From Treponema sp. (GTDB lineage: Bacteria; Spirochaetota; Spirochaetia; Treponematales; Treponemataceae): DNA of 64,000 nt. Below the pieces are notes generated by a model. It made no database searches and was not told where the DNA came from. It worked only from the letters and a program-made list of their open reading frames with translations. The position numbers were made by a program, and so were the translations under genes. This document shows, piece by piece, positions 26,365 to 34,928 of this stretch; positions within the stretch are counted from its first letter, which is position 1; every line of letters begins with the position of its first letter. Location: positions 1-64,000 of the forward strand of contig JAEEVR010000007.1 in assembly GCA_016290995.1 (NCBI GenBank). Direction: 5' to 3'.

Positions 26365-26404
26365 GTCCGCTTCTTGGCCTTGAAAACGATTGGCAAGCCG
26401 CCCC
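26365..26404 (+). repeat. Direct repeat, right copy flanking the toxin-like lipoprotein gene
   Basis: CGTCCGCTTCTTGGCCTTGAAAACGATTGGCAAGCCGCCC; also pairs locally as TGGCAAGCC...GGCTTGCCA. Confidence 0.65.
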
Positions 26405-26430
26405 ATTTTAGGGCTTGCCAGAGCCTGCCG

Positions 26431-26460
26431 CCGCCGCCTTTTCGCGCGGCGGTTTTTTTT
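26431..26460 (+). terminator. Rho-independent terminator
   Basis: CCGCCGC-cttttcgc-GCGGCGG followed by TTTTTTTT. Confidence 0.8.
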
Positions 26461-26481
26461 GCAAAAAAAAGTAAATTCCTC

Positions 26482-26510
26482 TTGACAAATTATATTTGAC
26501 ACAAAATAAT
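26482..26510 (+). promoter_or_regulatory. Candidate promoter of the glutathione peroxidase gene
   Basis: TTGACA, 17-nt spacer, AATAAT. Confidence 0.5.
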
Positions 26511-26544
26511 ATTGCAAAAGCAAACGCGAAAAAGGAGGCGGTTT

Positions 26545-27087
26545 ATGGGCGTATACGATTATTCAGTTTTGGACGCAAAGGGAAACGAAGTCAAGCTTTC
26601 TGGCTGCAAGGGAAAGGTGATGATGATTGTGAACACAGCCACGGGCTGCGGCTTTACTCCCCAGTACAAGGACATCGAGGCCATGTACGAAAAGTTCCAC
26701 GACAAGGGCTTTGAGGTCATCGACATTCCCTGCAACCAGTTCGCGGGGCAGACACCCGGCACCGACGAGGAAATCCACCAGTTCTGCCAGTTAAAGTACA
26801 ACACTCAGTTTCCGCAAATGAAAAAGTCCGACGTAAACGGCGAGAACCAGCTTGAGCTTTACAAATTCCTAAAATCGCAAAAAGCCTTTGAAGGCTTTGG
26901 AAAAGGCCCCGCCGCGCTCGCGATGGGCCTCATGCTTAAGAAAATCGACAAAGATTACAAGAACAATCCCGACATCAAGTGGAACTTCACCAAGTTCATC
27001 GTTGACAGGGAAGGAAACGTCGTCGCGCGCTTTGAGCCTACAGCCAAAATGGCCGAGGTTGAAAAATGCGTTGAGAGCCTTTTGTAA
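26545..27087 (+). CDS. Glutathione peroxidase (Cys type)
   Basis: VMMIVNTATGCGFTPQYKDIEAMYEKFHDKGFEVIDIPCNQFAGQTPGTDEEI; WNFTKFIVDREGNVVARF. Confidence 0.95.
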   Translation: MGVYDYSVLDAKGNEVKLSGCKGKVMMIVNTATGCGFTPQYKDIEAMYEKFHDKGFEVIDIPCNQFAGQTPGTDEEIHQFCQLKYNTQFPQMKKSDVNGENQLELYKFLKSQKAFEGFGKGPAALAMGLMLKKIDKDYKNNPDIKWNFTKFIVDREGNVVARFEPTAKMAEVEKCVESLL

Positions 27088-27946
27088 CGGATTCCAAAAA
27101 AGAGCTGATCATCGGGCGGCCTAGCAACACTTCCTCCCCGCCTAACGCTAAAGCCGCCGCGATGTCTTCTTTAGAGCGCAGGCCTCCGTCCACCCAGACG
27201 GCGGCGGCGCTCTTTTTTATGCGCGCGATGTTGGCCAGCATGAATTCCGCCGTAGAGCCGATGTCGGTTTCAACGCGGCCGCCGTGGTTTGAGATGTAAG
27301 CGACTTCCGGCTTTAGCTCTTCTATTAAGTCAAGGCTTTCTTGGGTAAAGACGCCCTTTACTACAAGCGGAAGCTTTGTCGCGCGGCGAAGTTCGTTCAA
27401 TTGGGCGGCGGTCTTTTTTTCCAGGTGAACCTTGTTTCGCATCGTCACGATGTTGTAGGAATCAATGTCAACGCCTATATATTCGGCCACGGGAAGTGCC
27501 CATTCGGCGCGCTCCAAAAGTTTTTCTTGCGGGTAGGGCTTTAAAAAGACCGCCGCCTTTTTGGGCGTGGAAGCGGTTTTATTCAAGGCTTGGACGGCCG
27601 CGATTCCGGCAAGCAGCTTGTTGTCGGGGCAGCCGTCGCCGACGCCTAGCTTTATTCCAAGGCCGGCGGCAAAAGCGTAAAAGGGCGCGTAAAAGGATTC
27701 CTCGTCGGGCCAGCCGACGTTTTCTTCAGCGCCGGTGATTGGAGCAAGGCGGATTTTTTGCGGAACGATCGAGGCGGCGGCCTCTTGCAATTTTTCCTGC
27801 GGAATTGACGGAATGATTTTTTTCCAGCCTTCTACGTTCAGGCTAAAATTCCTTCCGTCAAAAACGCCGCCCATTCCGGGAAGCTCGCCAGCGCAAGCCT
27901 CGCCGTCGCAAACAGCGCAAAGGCGGCATTTAAAGTTTGCGGACAA
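27038..27946 (-). CDS. FMN-dependent alpha-hydroxy-acid oxidising protein
   Basis: PLVVKGVFTQESLDLIEELKPEVAYISNHGGRVETDIGST...VWVDGGLRSKEDIAAALALGGEEVLLGRP. Confidence 0.88.
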   Translation of the reverse strand: MSANFKCRLCAVCDGEACAGELPGMGGVFDGRNFSLNVEGWKKIIPSIPQEKLQEAAASIVPQKIRLAPITGAEENVGWPDEESFYAPFYAFAAGLGIKLGVGDGCPDNKLLAGIAAVQALNKTASTPKKAAVFLKPYPQEKLLERAEWALPVAEYIGVDIDSYNIVTMRNKVHLEKKTAAQLNELRRATKLPLVVKGVFTQESLDLIEELKPEVAYISNHGGRVETDIGSTAEFMLANIARIKKSAAAVWVDGGLRSKEDIAAALALGGEEVLLGRPMISSFLESVTKGSQRIFQPRPFWL

Positions 27947-27948
27947 TT

Positions 27949-29034
27949 TTAGTCTCCAAAAGAAGTTCCCAAGTGGCGCGCGGCCAAAAGCATCGGGTGG
28001 TCAAGGGGAACGTTCTTCACTTTGCCGGCAACGTCCTTTAACGGAACGCCGACAATCTTTTGGTCTTGCAAGGCGACAAGCTTTCCGAATTCTCCGCGGG
28101 CCAAAAAGTCGGCCGCGGCGCAACCGTACTGGCTGGCCAAAACTCTGTCGTAGGGAGAAGGCGTTCCGCCGCGCTGCAAGTAGCCCAAAACTGTCACGCG
28201 CGACTCAAGGCTTGTGCGCTCGCCCAATTCCTTTGCCACGCGGTAGGCAATTGAGTAGGGCATTTCGGCGCGGGCTTTTTTGAACGATTTTTTGTCAAGC
28301 TTGGCTTCGTCTTTGCTAAGCGCTCCTTCGGCGACGACGACGATGGAAAATTCCTTTCCGTCCTCTTTTCGGCGCATGACTTTTTCGGCCACGCTGTCGA
28401 TGTCGTAGGGAATTTCCGGCAAGAGGATTACGTCTCCGCCGCCGGCAACTCCGGAATAAAGGCCAAGCCAACCGGCCTTGTGGCCCATCACTTCTATAAC
28501 CATAAGGCGGCTGTGGCTGTGCGCAGTCGTGTGGATGCGGTCAATCGCTTCTGTGGCCACGTCAAGCGCGGTGTGAAAGCCGAATGTCATGTCGGTGTGA
28601 ACGATGTCGTTGTCGATTGTTTTTGGAAGGCCAACGACGTTAAGGCCTTCGTCGGCCAAAAGGCTGGCCGTGGTGTTGGTTCCGTTTCCGCCAAGGCAGA
28701 CAAGCGCGTCCAAGCCCCATTTTTTGTAATTCTTCTTTATCGCGTCAACCGGCATCATTTTTGCCACCGGATCGGGTTCCTTTGCCTTAAAGGGCTTTTC
28801 GCGGCTGGTTCCCAAAAGAGTTCCGCCGATTGTCAAAATGCCGCGCAAATCTTCGGACTTGAGCGGAACCATGTTGCCCTGCACAAGGCCTCGGTAGCCG
28901 TTTTGGATTCCAAAAAATTCCATTCCGTACTGAACCATTCCAGCCCGGCAAACTCCGCGGATGGCCGCGTTCAATCCAGGGGCGTCTCCCCCGCTAGTGA
29001 GAATTCCCACCTTTTTCACAGAAGTCTTGCTCAT
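27949..29034 (-). CDS. 6-phosphofructokinase (361 aa; GGNGT/PKTIDND type)
   Basis: VGILTSGGDAPGLNAAIRGVCRAG; GGNGTNTTA; GLPKTIDNDIVHTDMTFGFHTA. Confidence 0.93.
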   Translation of the reverse strand: MSKTSVKKVGILTSGGDAPGLNAAIRGVCRAGMVQYGMEFFGIQNGYRGLVQGNMVPLKSEDLRGILTIGGTLLGTSREKPFKAKEPDPVAKMMPVDAIKKNYKKWGLDALVCLGGNGTNTTASLLADEGLNVVGLPKTIDNDIVHTDMTFGFHTALDVATEAIDRIHTTAHSHSRLMVIEVMGHKAGWLGLYSGVAGGGDVILLPEIPYDIDSVAEKVMRRKEDGKEFSIVVVAEGALSKDEAKLDKKSFKKARAEMPYSIAYRVAKELGERTSLESRVTVLGYLQRGGTPSPYDRVLASQYGCAAADFLARGEFGKLVALQDQKIVGVPLKDVAGKVKNVPLDHPMLLAARHLGTSFGD

Positions 29035-29068
29035 AAGAATTATTCTAACATAAGGAGCGCCTCAAATT

Positions 29069-29090
29069 CAAGATACCGATAAATATCTTG
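29069..29090 (+). promoter_or_regulatory. Inverted repeat overlapping the invertase Shine-Dalgarno region
   Basis: CAAGATA-ccgataaa-TATCTTG followed by GAGG. Confidence 0.55.
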
Positions 29091-29101
29091 GAGGCAACTA
29101 T

Positions 29102-29692
29102 ATGATTTACGGTTATATTAGAGTCAGCACGGACAAGCAAACGGTGGAAAACCAGCGCTTTGAGATTACGGAGTACGCAAAAAAGAACAACCTTCCCATC
29201 GACAAGTGGATTGAGGAGACGGTTAGCGGAACGATATCGCCTGACAAGAGAAATTTAGGAAAACTAATAAAAATGGCCAAAAGCAAAGACGTCATTATTT
29301 GTTCTGAGCTTTCGCGCTTGGGTAGGAACATTTTCATGATTATGTCGATTTTGAACCGCCTCATGGAAATGAATGTCAGCGTTTACACGGTAAAGGAAGG
29401 CTACCGGCTAGGCGACGACCTTACCAGCAAGGTTTTGGCCTTTGCCTTTAGCATTTCGGCCGAAATCGAGCGGGAATTGATAAGCCAGCGGACAAAAGAG
29501 GCTTTGCTGCGAAAAAAAGCGGAAGGCGGCGTTTTGGGCCACCCCAAGGGCAAGCGGAATTCCCATGTGAAGCTTACGGGGCGGGAGGACGAAATCCGAA
29601 AACTTCTTGACTATGGCTATTCCAAGGAGCAAATCAGCAAAAAGCTAAAAGTTTGCCCCGCGACCTTGTACAAGTTTATAAAAGATTTTTAA
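29102..29692 (+). CDS. Serine recombinase / Mpi-like DNA invertase
   Basis: IYGYIRVSTDKQTVENQRFEI catalytic Ser region; SELSRLGRN; C-terminal HTH. Confidence 0.93.
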   Translation: MIYGYIRVSTDKQTVENQRFEITEYAKKNNLPIDKWIEETVSGTISPDKRNLGKLIKMAKSKDVIICSELSRLGRNIFMIMSILNRLMEMNVSVYTVKEGYRLGDDLTSKVLAFAFSISAEIERELISQRTKEALLRKKAEGGVLGHPKGKRNSHVKLTGREDEIRKLLDYGYSKEQISKKLKVCPATLYKFIKDF

Positions 29693-29764
29693 AATTTTCT
29701 CCCATTTTCTATAAAAGATGTGTTATAATAGAAATGTTATATCCATATAATACAGGGGCCTGTT

Positions 29765-31780
29765 ATGAAAGCGATAAGAGACGATGTTAGTTGGAGATTT
29801 TTGGACGAATACCGGGGAAAGTTCTTTAAGACAAATTGGCCTACGCTGCCGCAAATGTTCCGCATTTCCGTTGAGCGATGGCCTGACAACATTTGCTTTG
29901 TCGACTTTGACGGAAACGGCGGGTCCAAGCAAAGCTACACTTACACCCAGGTTTGGCGGAACGTCGAGACGCTGGCCCAATGGATGATTTCCAACGGAAT
30001 CAAGAAGGGCGACCGCGTTGCCGTCAGCGGAAAAAATTCCCCGGAATGGGCCACTGTTTTCATCGCCTCAATGTTGGCCGGAGCCATCGCCTGCCCGATG
30101 GACTACGCTCTCCACAACAACGAAATCGCAAACCTCATAAAGACCGCAAAGCCCAAAATGCTTTTTGTTGACGAAGAAAAATACGACTGGTTCCAAAAGA
30201 ACCGCCTTGGCTGCAAGGTCTATTCGCTTAGCCCCAAAGAGCCCAAGACTTTTGTCTACAACCTTCCCGCGCCAAAAAAGGCTCCCGCTTATCCAGACGT
30301 TTCGGACAAGGACATCGCGGCGATTTTGTTCACCAGCGGAACGACAGGCACGCCAAAAGGAGTAATGCTCAGCCACGAAAATTTGGTAAGCGACTGCTTT
30401 ATCGCGCAGCAAAATTTGATCTTGCTTGACACCGACGTTTTTTACAACTTGCTTCCGATTCACCACGCGTACACAATGCAAGCGGCCTTGATTTGCCCGC
30501 TTAGCGCCGGCTGTTCGATCGTCTTTGGAAAGAGCATGGCCGTGACCCGATTGCTCAAAGAGCTGCGCGAAGGAAAGATTACCGTCATGCTTGGCGTTCC
30601 GCTTTTGTACAACAAGCTTTACACGGGAATCCTAAAGGGCGTGGCCGCCAAGGGAAAAGTCGTTGAGCTTTTGATCAAGTTCTTGATGAACGTAAGCTAC
30701 GGCGTTAAAAAATTGATTGGCGTGAACGTAGGAAAGTACCTTTTGCATTCAGTTTTGGACGCGGCCAACATTTCGACAATCCGCGTCGCCATTTGCGGAG
30801 GCGGCCCGCTTGCCTCAAGCATTTTCAAAGGCTACAACGCGTTGGGAATCGACTTTATCCAGGGCTACGGCTTGACCGAAACTTCTCCGATCATCGCTTT
30901 GAATCCGATGGAGCATTTTAAGGTCGAAAGCGTTGGAATGGATTTTAGTCCCTGGGAAGAAATCAAGATTCTTAATCCCAACGAGCAGGGCATAGGCGAG
31001 ATTGCCGTTAAGGGTCCGATGGTAATGAGGGGCTACTACAACATGCCTTACGAAACGCAGGAAATGTTCACAAAGGACGGCTTCCTAAAAACCGGCGACT
31101 TGGGCTGGATGGACAAAGAGCATTACCTTATGCTCAGCGGCCGCGCCAAAAACCTTATCGTCACCGAGGGCGGAAAGAACGTATACCCCGAAGAAATCGA
31201 GGACGCGTTCCAGCTTGAGTACGACATCGAGCAAATTATGGTTCGCGGCTACATCGCCAACGAAGAAACCAAGTCTGAGGAAATCGAAGCCTTGATTTAT
31301 CCGTCGGACGATTTGCTCAACAGGCTTTTCATCGCTCGCAATGTCGCGTCCGGCGACAAAAAGGTTTACGACGAAATCAAGTTGATTGTAGACAAGATCA
31401 ACAAGAGCTTGCAGCCTTACGCGCGCATTTCTAAGATTACGATTTTGGAAAAGCCGCTTGAGATGACCACTACGCGCAAGATTAAGCGCGGCTCCGTCGC
31501 AAAGCCCGCGGCAAAGGCAAAAGCTCCGGCAAAGAAGGCCGCCGCTTCCAAGGCCAAGGCTCCGGCAAAGAAGCCCGCAGCCAAAAAGCCCGCGGCAAAG
31601 CCAAAGGCCAAGCCGGCCGCAAAGAAAACTGCCGCCAAGAAAGCTCCGGCCAAAAAGCCAGCCGTAAAAAAGGCGCCAGCAAAGAAAGCCGCGACAAAGA
31701 AACCTGCGGCAAAAAAAGCGCCTGCCAAGAAACCCGCGACAAAAAAGCCGGCGGCAAAGTCAAAGACTAAAAAGCGCTAG
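29765..31780 (+). CDS. AMP-dependent acyl-CoA synthetase with histone H1-like Lys/Ala/Pro-rich C-terminal tail
   Basis: FTSGTTGTPKGVMLSHENL, GYGLTETSP, GDLGWMD motifs; tail KPAAKAKAPAKKAAASKAKAPAKKPAAKK... Confidence 0.93.
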   Translation: MKAIRDDVSWRFLDEYRGKFFKTNWPTLPQMFRISVERWPDNICFVDFDGNGGSKQSYTYTQVWRNVETLAQWMISNGIKKGDRVAVSGKNSPEWATVFIASMLAGAIACPMDYALHNNEIANLIKTAKPKMLFVDEEKYDWFQKNRLGCKVYSLSPKEPKTFVYNLPAPKKAPAYPDVSDKDIAAILFTSGTTGTPKGVMLSHENLVSDCFIAQQNLILLDTDVFYNLLPIHHAYTMQAALICPLSAGCSIVFGKSMAVTRLLKELREGKITVMLGVPLLYNKLYTGILKGVAAKGKVVELLIKFLMNVSYGVKKLIGVNVGKYLLHSVLDAANISTIRVAICGGGPLASSIFKGYNALGIDFIQGYGLTETSPIIALNPMEHFKVESVGMDFSPWEEIKILNPNEQGIGEIAVKGPMVMRGYYNMPYETQEMFTKDGFLKTGDLGWMDKEHYLMLSGRAKNLIVTEGGKNVYPEEIEDAFQLEYDIEQIMVRGYIANEETKSEEIEALIYPSDDLLNRLFIARNVASGDKKVYDEIKLIVDKINKSLQPYARISKITILEKPLEMTTTRKIKRGSVAKPAAKAKAPAKKAAASKAKAPAKKPAAKKPAAKPKAKPAAKKTAAKKAPAKKPAVKKAPAKKAATKKPAAKKAPAKKPATKKPAAKSKTKKR

Positions 31781-33198
31781 ACTAATTCTCCCTTAAACGT
31801 GTGGCCGTTCAGCGACGTCAGCTTTACGCGGACAAAGCTTCCGATAAGCGATTTGTCCGCCGCAAAGGCAACGCGTTCGTCGCGTTCGGTTTTGCCCAAA
31901 AGCTCGTTGGGATTTTCTAGCGTGGTTTTGTCGGCCAAGACCGTTATTGTTTTGCCGACTTGCTTTTCCATTTCGGCTTGGGTAATCACAAGCTGCAAGT
32001 CGATGATTTTTTGAAGCCGCTCTTTCTTTGTTTCAAGCGGAATTTGGTCGGGCCACTTTGCCGCTGGAGTTCCTTCGCGCGGATTGTAGTAGTACATAAA
32101 GGCGTCTTCGTATTGGACTTCCTTCATCAACGAGTAAGCGGCTTCAAAGTCTTCTTCCGTTTCGCCAGGAAAGCCGATCATAATGTCAGTTGTGAGCGAA
32201 ATGTCGGGCACCGCCGCGCGGATCTTTTGAACCAATTCCAAGTATTGCTCGCGGCTGTACTTGCGGTTCATCTTTTGCAAGATTTTTGTGGAACCGTGTT
32301 GCACCGGCAAATGTATGTGCTTGCAAATTTTCTCTTCCTTCGCCATCACTTCTATCAAGCGGTCGGACAAGTCTTTTGGGTGGCTTGAGTCAAAGCGTAT
32401 CCATTTTATCGGGGAACCTGTCTCTTCGATTTTGCGGCATATCAATTCAAGCAAGCGCGGAAAGTCCACGCGGCCAAAGTCAGGGTCTTCGCATAAGTAT
32501 GAGTTTACGTTTTGGCCCAGCAAAGTGATTTCCTTTACCCCGTAGCCGCCCAGAACTTTTATCTCTTCAAAGATTTCGCTTAGAGGTCTTGAAACTTCGC
32601 GGCCGCGCACGTAGGGAACGATGCAGTAAGCGCAAAAGTTGTTGCAGCCGTTCATGATTGGAACAAAGGAGCTAAAGGCGCCCGGTTCCAGCGAAAGGGA
32701 GGCAAAATTGTAAATGGGTTTTTCGTCTAGCGATGCGTCCTGGGCAGCGCCAAAAGCGGCCGCTTCTTGGGCTTGCGATGAATTTTCCGCGGCGCTGATT
32801 ATGTCGCCAAACTTGTTCTTGGCAAAGGTTCCGACAACGTAGTCGATGGCGGGCCAGTCTTTTTTTAGGCTGTCCAAAAGGCGTTGGGCCATGCAGCCCA
32901 TCACCACAAGCGTAAGGGGAATCGGGCCGTTCTTGACGTATTCGGCGGCGGCTTCCATCTTGCGCGTCTTTGCGTGGGGCCGCTTTTCGCGCACGGCTTT
33001 AAGGCCGGTAAAATATCCAAGGCGGCCGATGATGCGGCTTTCGGCGGACGCGCGCACAGAGCAAGTGTTGATGATAACCATGTCGGCAAATTGAGCGTCG
33101 CTTGCTTTTGTCCAGCCGCGCGCGATCAATAGTTGCTCCACCGCCGCGCTTTCGGCGATGTTCATCTGGCAGCCGTATGTTTCAAAAAAATAAGTCAT
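31777..33198 (-). CDS. miaB: tRNA-2-methylthio-N6-dimethylallyladenosine synthase
   Basis: TYFFETYGCQMNIAES; radical SAM NGCNNFCAYCIVPYVRGRE; TRAM-like C-terminus. Confidence 0.95.
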   Translation of the reverse strand: MTYFFETYGCQMNIAESAAVEQLLIARGWTKASDAQFADMVIINTCSVRASAESRIIGRLGYFTGLKAVREKRPHAKTRKMEAAAEYVKNGPIPLTLVVMGCMAQRLLDSLKKDWPAIDYVVGTFAKNKFGDIISAAENSSQAQEAAAFGAAQDASLDEKPIYNFASLSLEPGAFSSFVPIMNGCNNFCAYCIVPYVRGREVSRPLSEIFEEIKVLGGYGVKEITLLGQNVNSYLCEDPDFGRVDFPRLLELICRKIEETGSPIKWIRFDSSHPKDLSDRLIEVMAKEEKICKHIHLPVQHGSTKILQKMNRKYSREQYLELVQKIRAAVPDISLTTDIMIGFPGETEEDFEAAYSLMKEVQYEDAFMYYYNPREGTPAAKWPDQIPLETKKERLQKIIDLQLVITQAEMEKQVGKTITVLADKTTLENPNELLGKTERDERVAFAADKSLIGSFVRVKLTSLNGHTFKGELV

Positions 33199-33221
33199 TC
33201 GTTTTTAGTCCGTCCGCAGTT

Positions 33222-34115
33222 TTAGGCTTGCGACGCCTTTTCAGCGTAAGCGTTTTCCGCCGCCTCAAGCGTATTTTGCATCAAAAGCGCGATTGTCATA
33301 GGGCCGACGCCGCCCGGAACCGGAGTGATTACGCTGGCCTTTTCCTTTATCGCCTCAAAGTCAACGTCGCCGACTAAGCGGAAGCCGGACTTTTTGGAAG
33401 CGTCGGGGATTCGGTTCACGCCAACGTCGATGACTGCGGCTCCGTCTTTTACCATGTCGGCGGTGACGGTGTTGGGCCTTCCGGCGGCCGCGATTATGAT
33501 GTCTGCCTCGCGGGTTATGGAGGCCAAGTCTTTTGTTCCCGTGTGGCAAAGGGTTACGGTGGAATTGTACTCTTTGCGGCTGAGCAAAAGCGCCATCGGT
33601 TTTCCGACGATGTTGGAGCGGCCGATTACCGCGACGCGGGCTCCGTTTGTCTGGACTCCCGCCCGTTCCAGCAAAATCAAAACACCGTGGGGAGTGCAGG
33701 GCAAAAAGCCTTTTTTTCCTATCAACAAATTGCCCATATTTACCGGGTGGAATCCGTCGACGTCCTTTTTGGGGTCGATGGCAAGGGTGATTTTTTCTTC
33801 ATTAATATGCTTGGGAAGGGGCAGTTGCACCAAAATTCCGTGGACGGAGGGGTCGGCGTTAAGCTTTGTGATCAAATCCAGCAATTCTTGCTCGCTGGTG
33901 GATTCGGGCAAGTGAATCGATTTGTCAACCATGCCCGACTCGGCAAGGGCCTTTTGCTTTCCTGTCACGTAGCTTACGCTGGCCGGGTTGTCTCCGACCA
34001 AAATCACGCTTAGGGCGGGCATTACGCCCTTGGCCTTTAGCGCCTCAACCCGCTTTGCAACCTGCGCGCGGATGTCAGCCGCGACCGCTTTTCCGTCAAT
34101 AATGATTCCTGCCAT
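33222..34115 (-). CDS. folD: Bifunctional methylenetetrahydrofolate dehydrogenase/cyclohydrolase
   Basis: [30 protein letters not shown] and [19 protein letters not shown] motifs. Confidence 0.96.
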   Translation of the reverse strand: MAGIIIDGKAVAADIRAQVAKRVEALKAKGVMPALSVILVGDNPASVSYVTGKQKALAESGMVDKSIHLPESTSEQELLDLITKLNADPSVHGILVQLPLPKHINEEKITLAIDPKKDVDGFHPVNMGNLLIGKKGFLPCTPHGVLILLERAGVQTNGARVAVIGRSNIVGKPMALLLSRKEYNSTVTLCHTGTKDLASITREADIIIAAAGRPNTVTADMVKDGAAVIDVGVNRIPDASKKSGFRLVGDVDFEAIKEKASVITPVPGGVGPMTIALLMQNTLEAAENAYAEKASQA

Positions 34116-34193
34116 AAAAATCCCCTGTAACCTAAAGTCTTATTGCTTTGTTTAGTAAAAAAGTATATAATAATCTACCATATTTGAGGATTT

Positions 34194-34916
34194 ATGAAAA
34201 GCAAGTTAAAAGCAATTGTTCTCGCTTTTTGCGCCATTTTTTTCTTGAGCGCTAATTTCTATTCGCAGGAAAGCGAAAGCAATTCGCAAGAAAAGCAGGA
34301 AACACAGAAAGAACAAGGCTCGCAAGACTCACAGAATTCACAGGAAGCTCAGAACAATGAGCAAGCCAATAATGATGACAAAACTGACGAGGGAGATTCG
34401 CCTGACGTTTACGACGACCAATACGATTTTGTTTATTTGCAAAACGCTCCCGGAGACCAGTTTATCAACGTCCGCTTGATGCCCAACTTTCCCTTGAACT
34501 TTGGAAAAAACTTAAAGGTTGGCGGCCAAGCCACAGTAGGCTACGGACGCTTTTTGACGTCTTGGCTTGCGCTTGACGTTGAGCTTGGCTTTGGATACAA
34601 CCCTACAATCGGAAGCAACATTCTTACCTACATTCCTATGACAGTTGGAGTGACGTTCCTTCCGGCCGTCAAAAAATTTGAGTTCCCGATTACGTTCAAT
34701 ATTGGAATGGTGGCGACGAACTATTTGGCAAACACTTTCTTTCCGGGCTTGATCATACGAGCGGGCGCCGGTTGCTATTATCGAATCAGCGAAGGTTGGT
34801 CAGCCGGCATAGAAGGCTTTTTTACCTATATGCCCCAATGGTACTTTAAGGAACCAGAAAAGAACGACTATCTTAACATGGCCTCCGTTTCGGCCGGCGT
34901 AAAGTATCACTTTTAA
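34194..34916 (+). CDS. Predicted outer-membrane beta-barrel protein (treponemal OMP-like)
   Basis: Signal peptide, Ser/Gln/Glu-rich linker, amphipathic strands, C-terminal ...AGVKYHF. Confidence 0.65.
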   Translation: MKSKLKAIVLAFCAIFFLSANFYSQESESNSQEKQETQKEQGSQDSQNSQEAQNNEQANNDDKTDEGDSPDVYDDQYDFVYLQNAPGDQFINVRLMPNFPLNFGKNLKVGGQATVGYGRFLTSWLALDVELGFGYNPTIGSNILTYIPMTVGVTFLPAVKKFEFPITFNIGMVATNYLANTFFPGLIIRAGAGCYYRISEGWSAGIEGFFTYMPQWYFKEPEKNDYLNMASVSAGVKYHF

Positions 34917-34928
34917 GGAGGCGGCAGG

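Noticed and set aside
23143-26404. Integron attC cassette explanation for the flanking repeats
   Set aside because: I could not identify convincing RYYYAAC/GTTRRRY core sites and no tyrosine integrase is present here; kept only as a check under the direct-repeat finding.
31417-31763. Minus-strand Ala/Phe/Leu-rich ORFs over the Lys-rich tail
   Set aside because: Trivial reverse translation of AAG/GCC repeats; not plausible proteins.
31495-31777. Repeat tract as a possible CRISPR array
   Set aside because: In-frame low-complexity coding repeats without regular spacers; no cas genes in the window.
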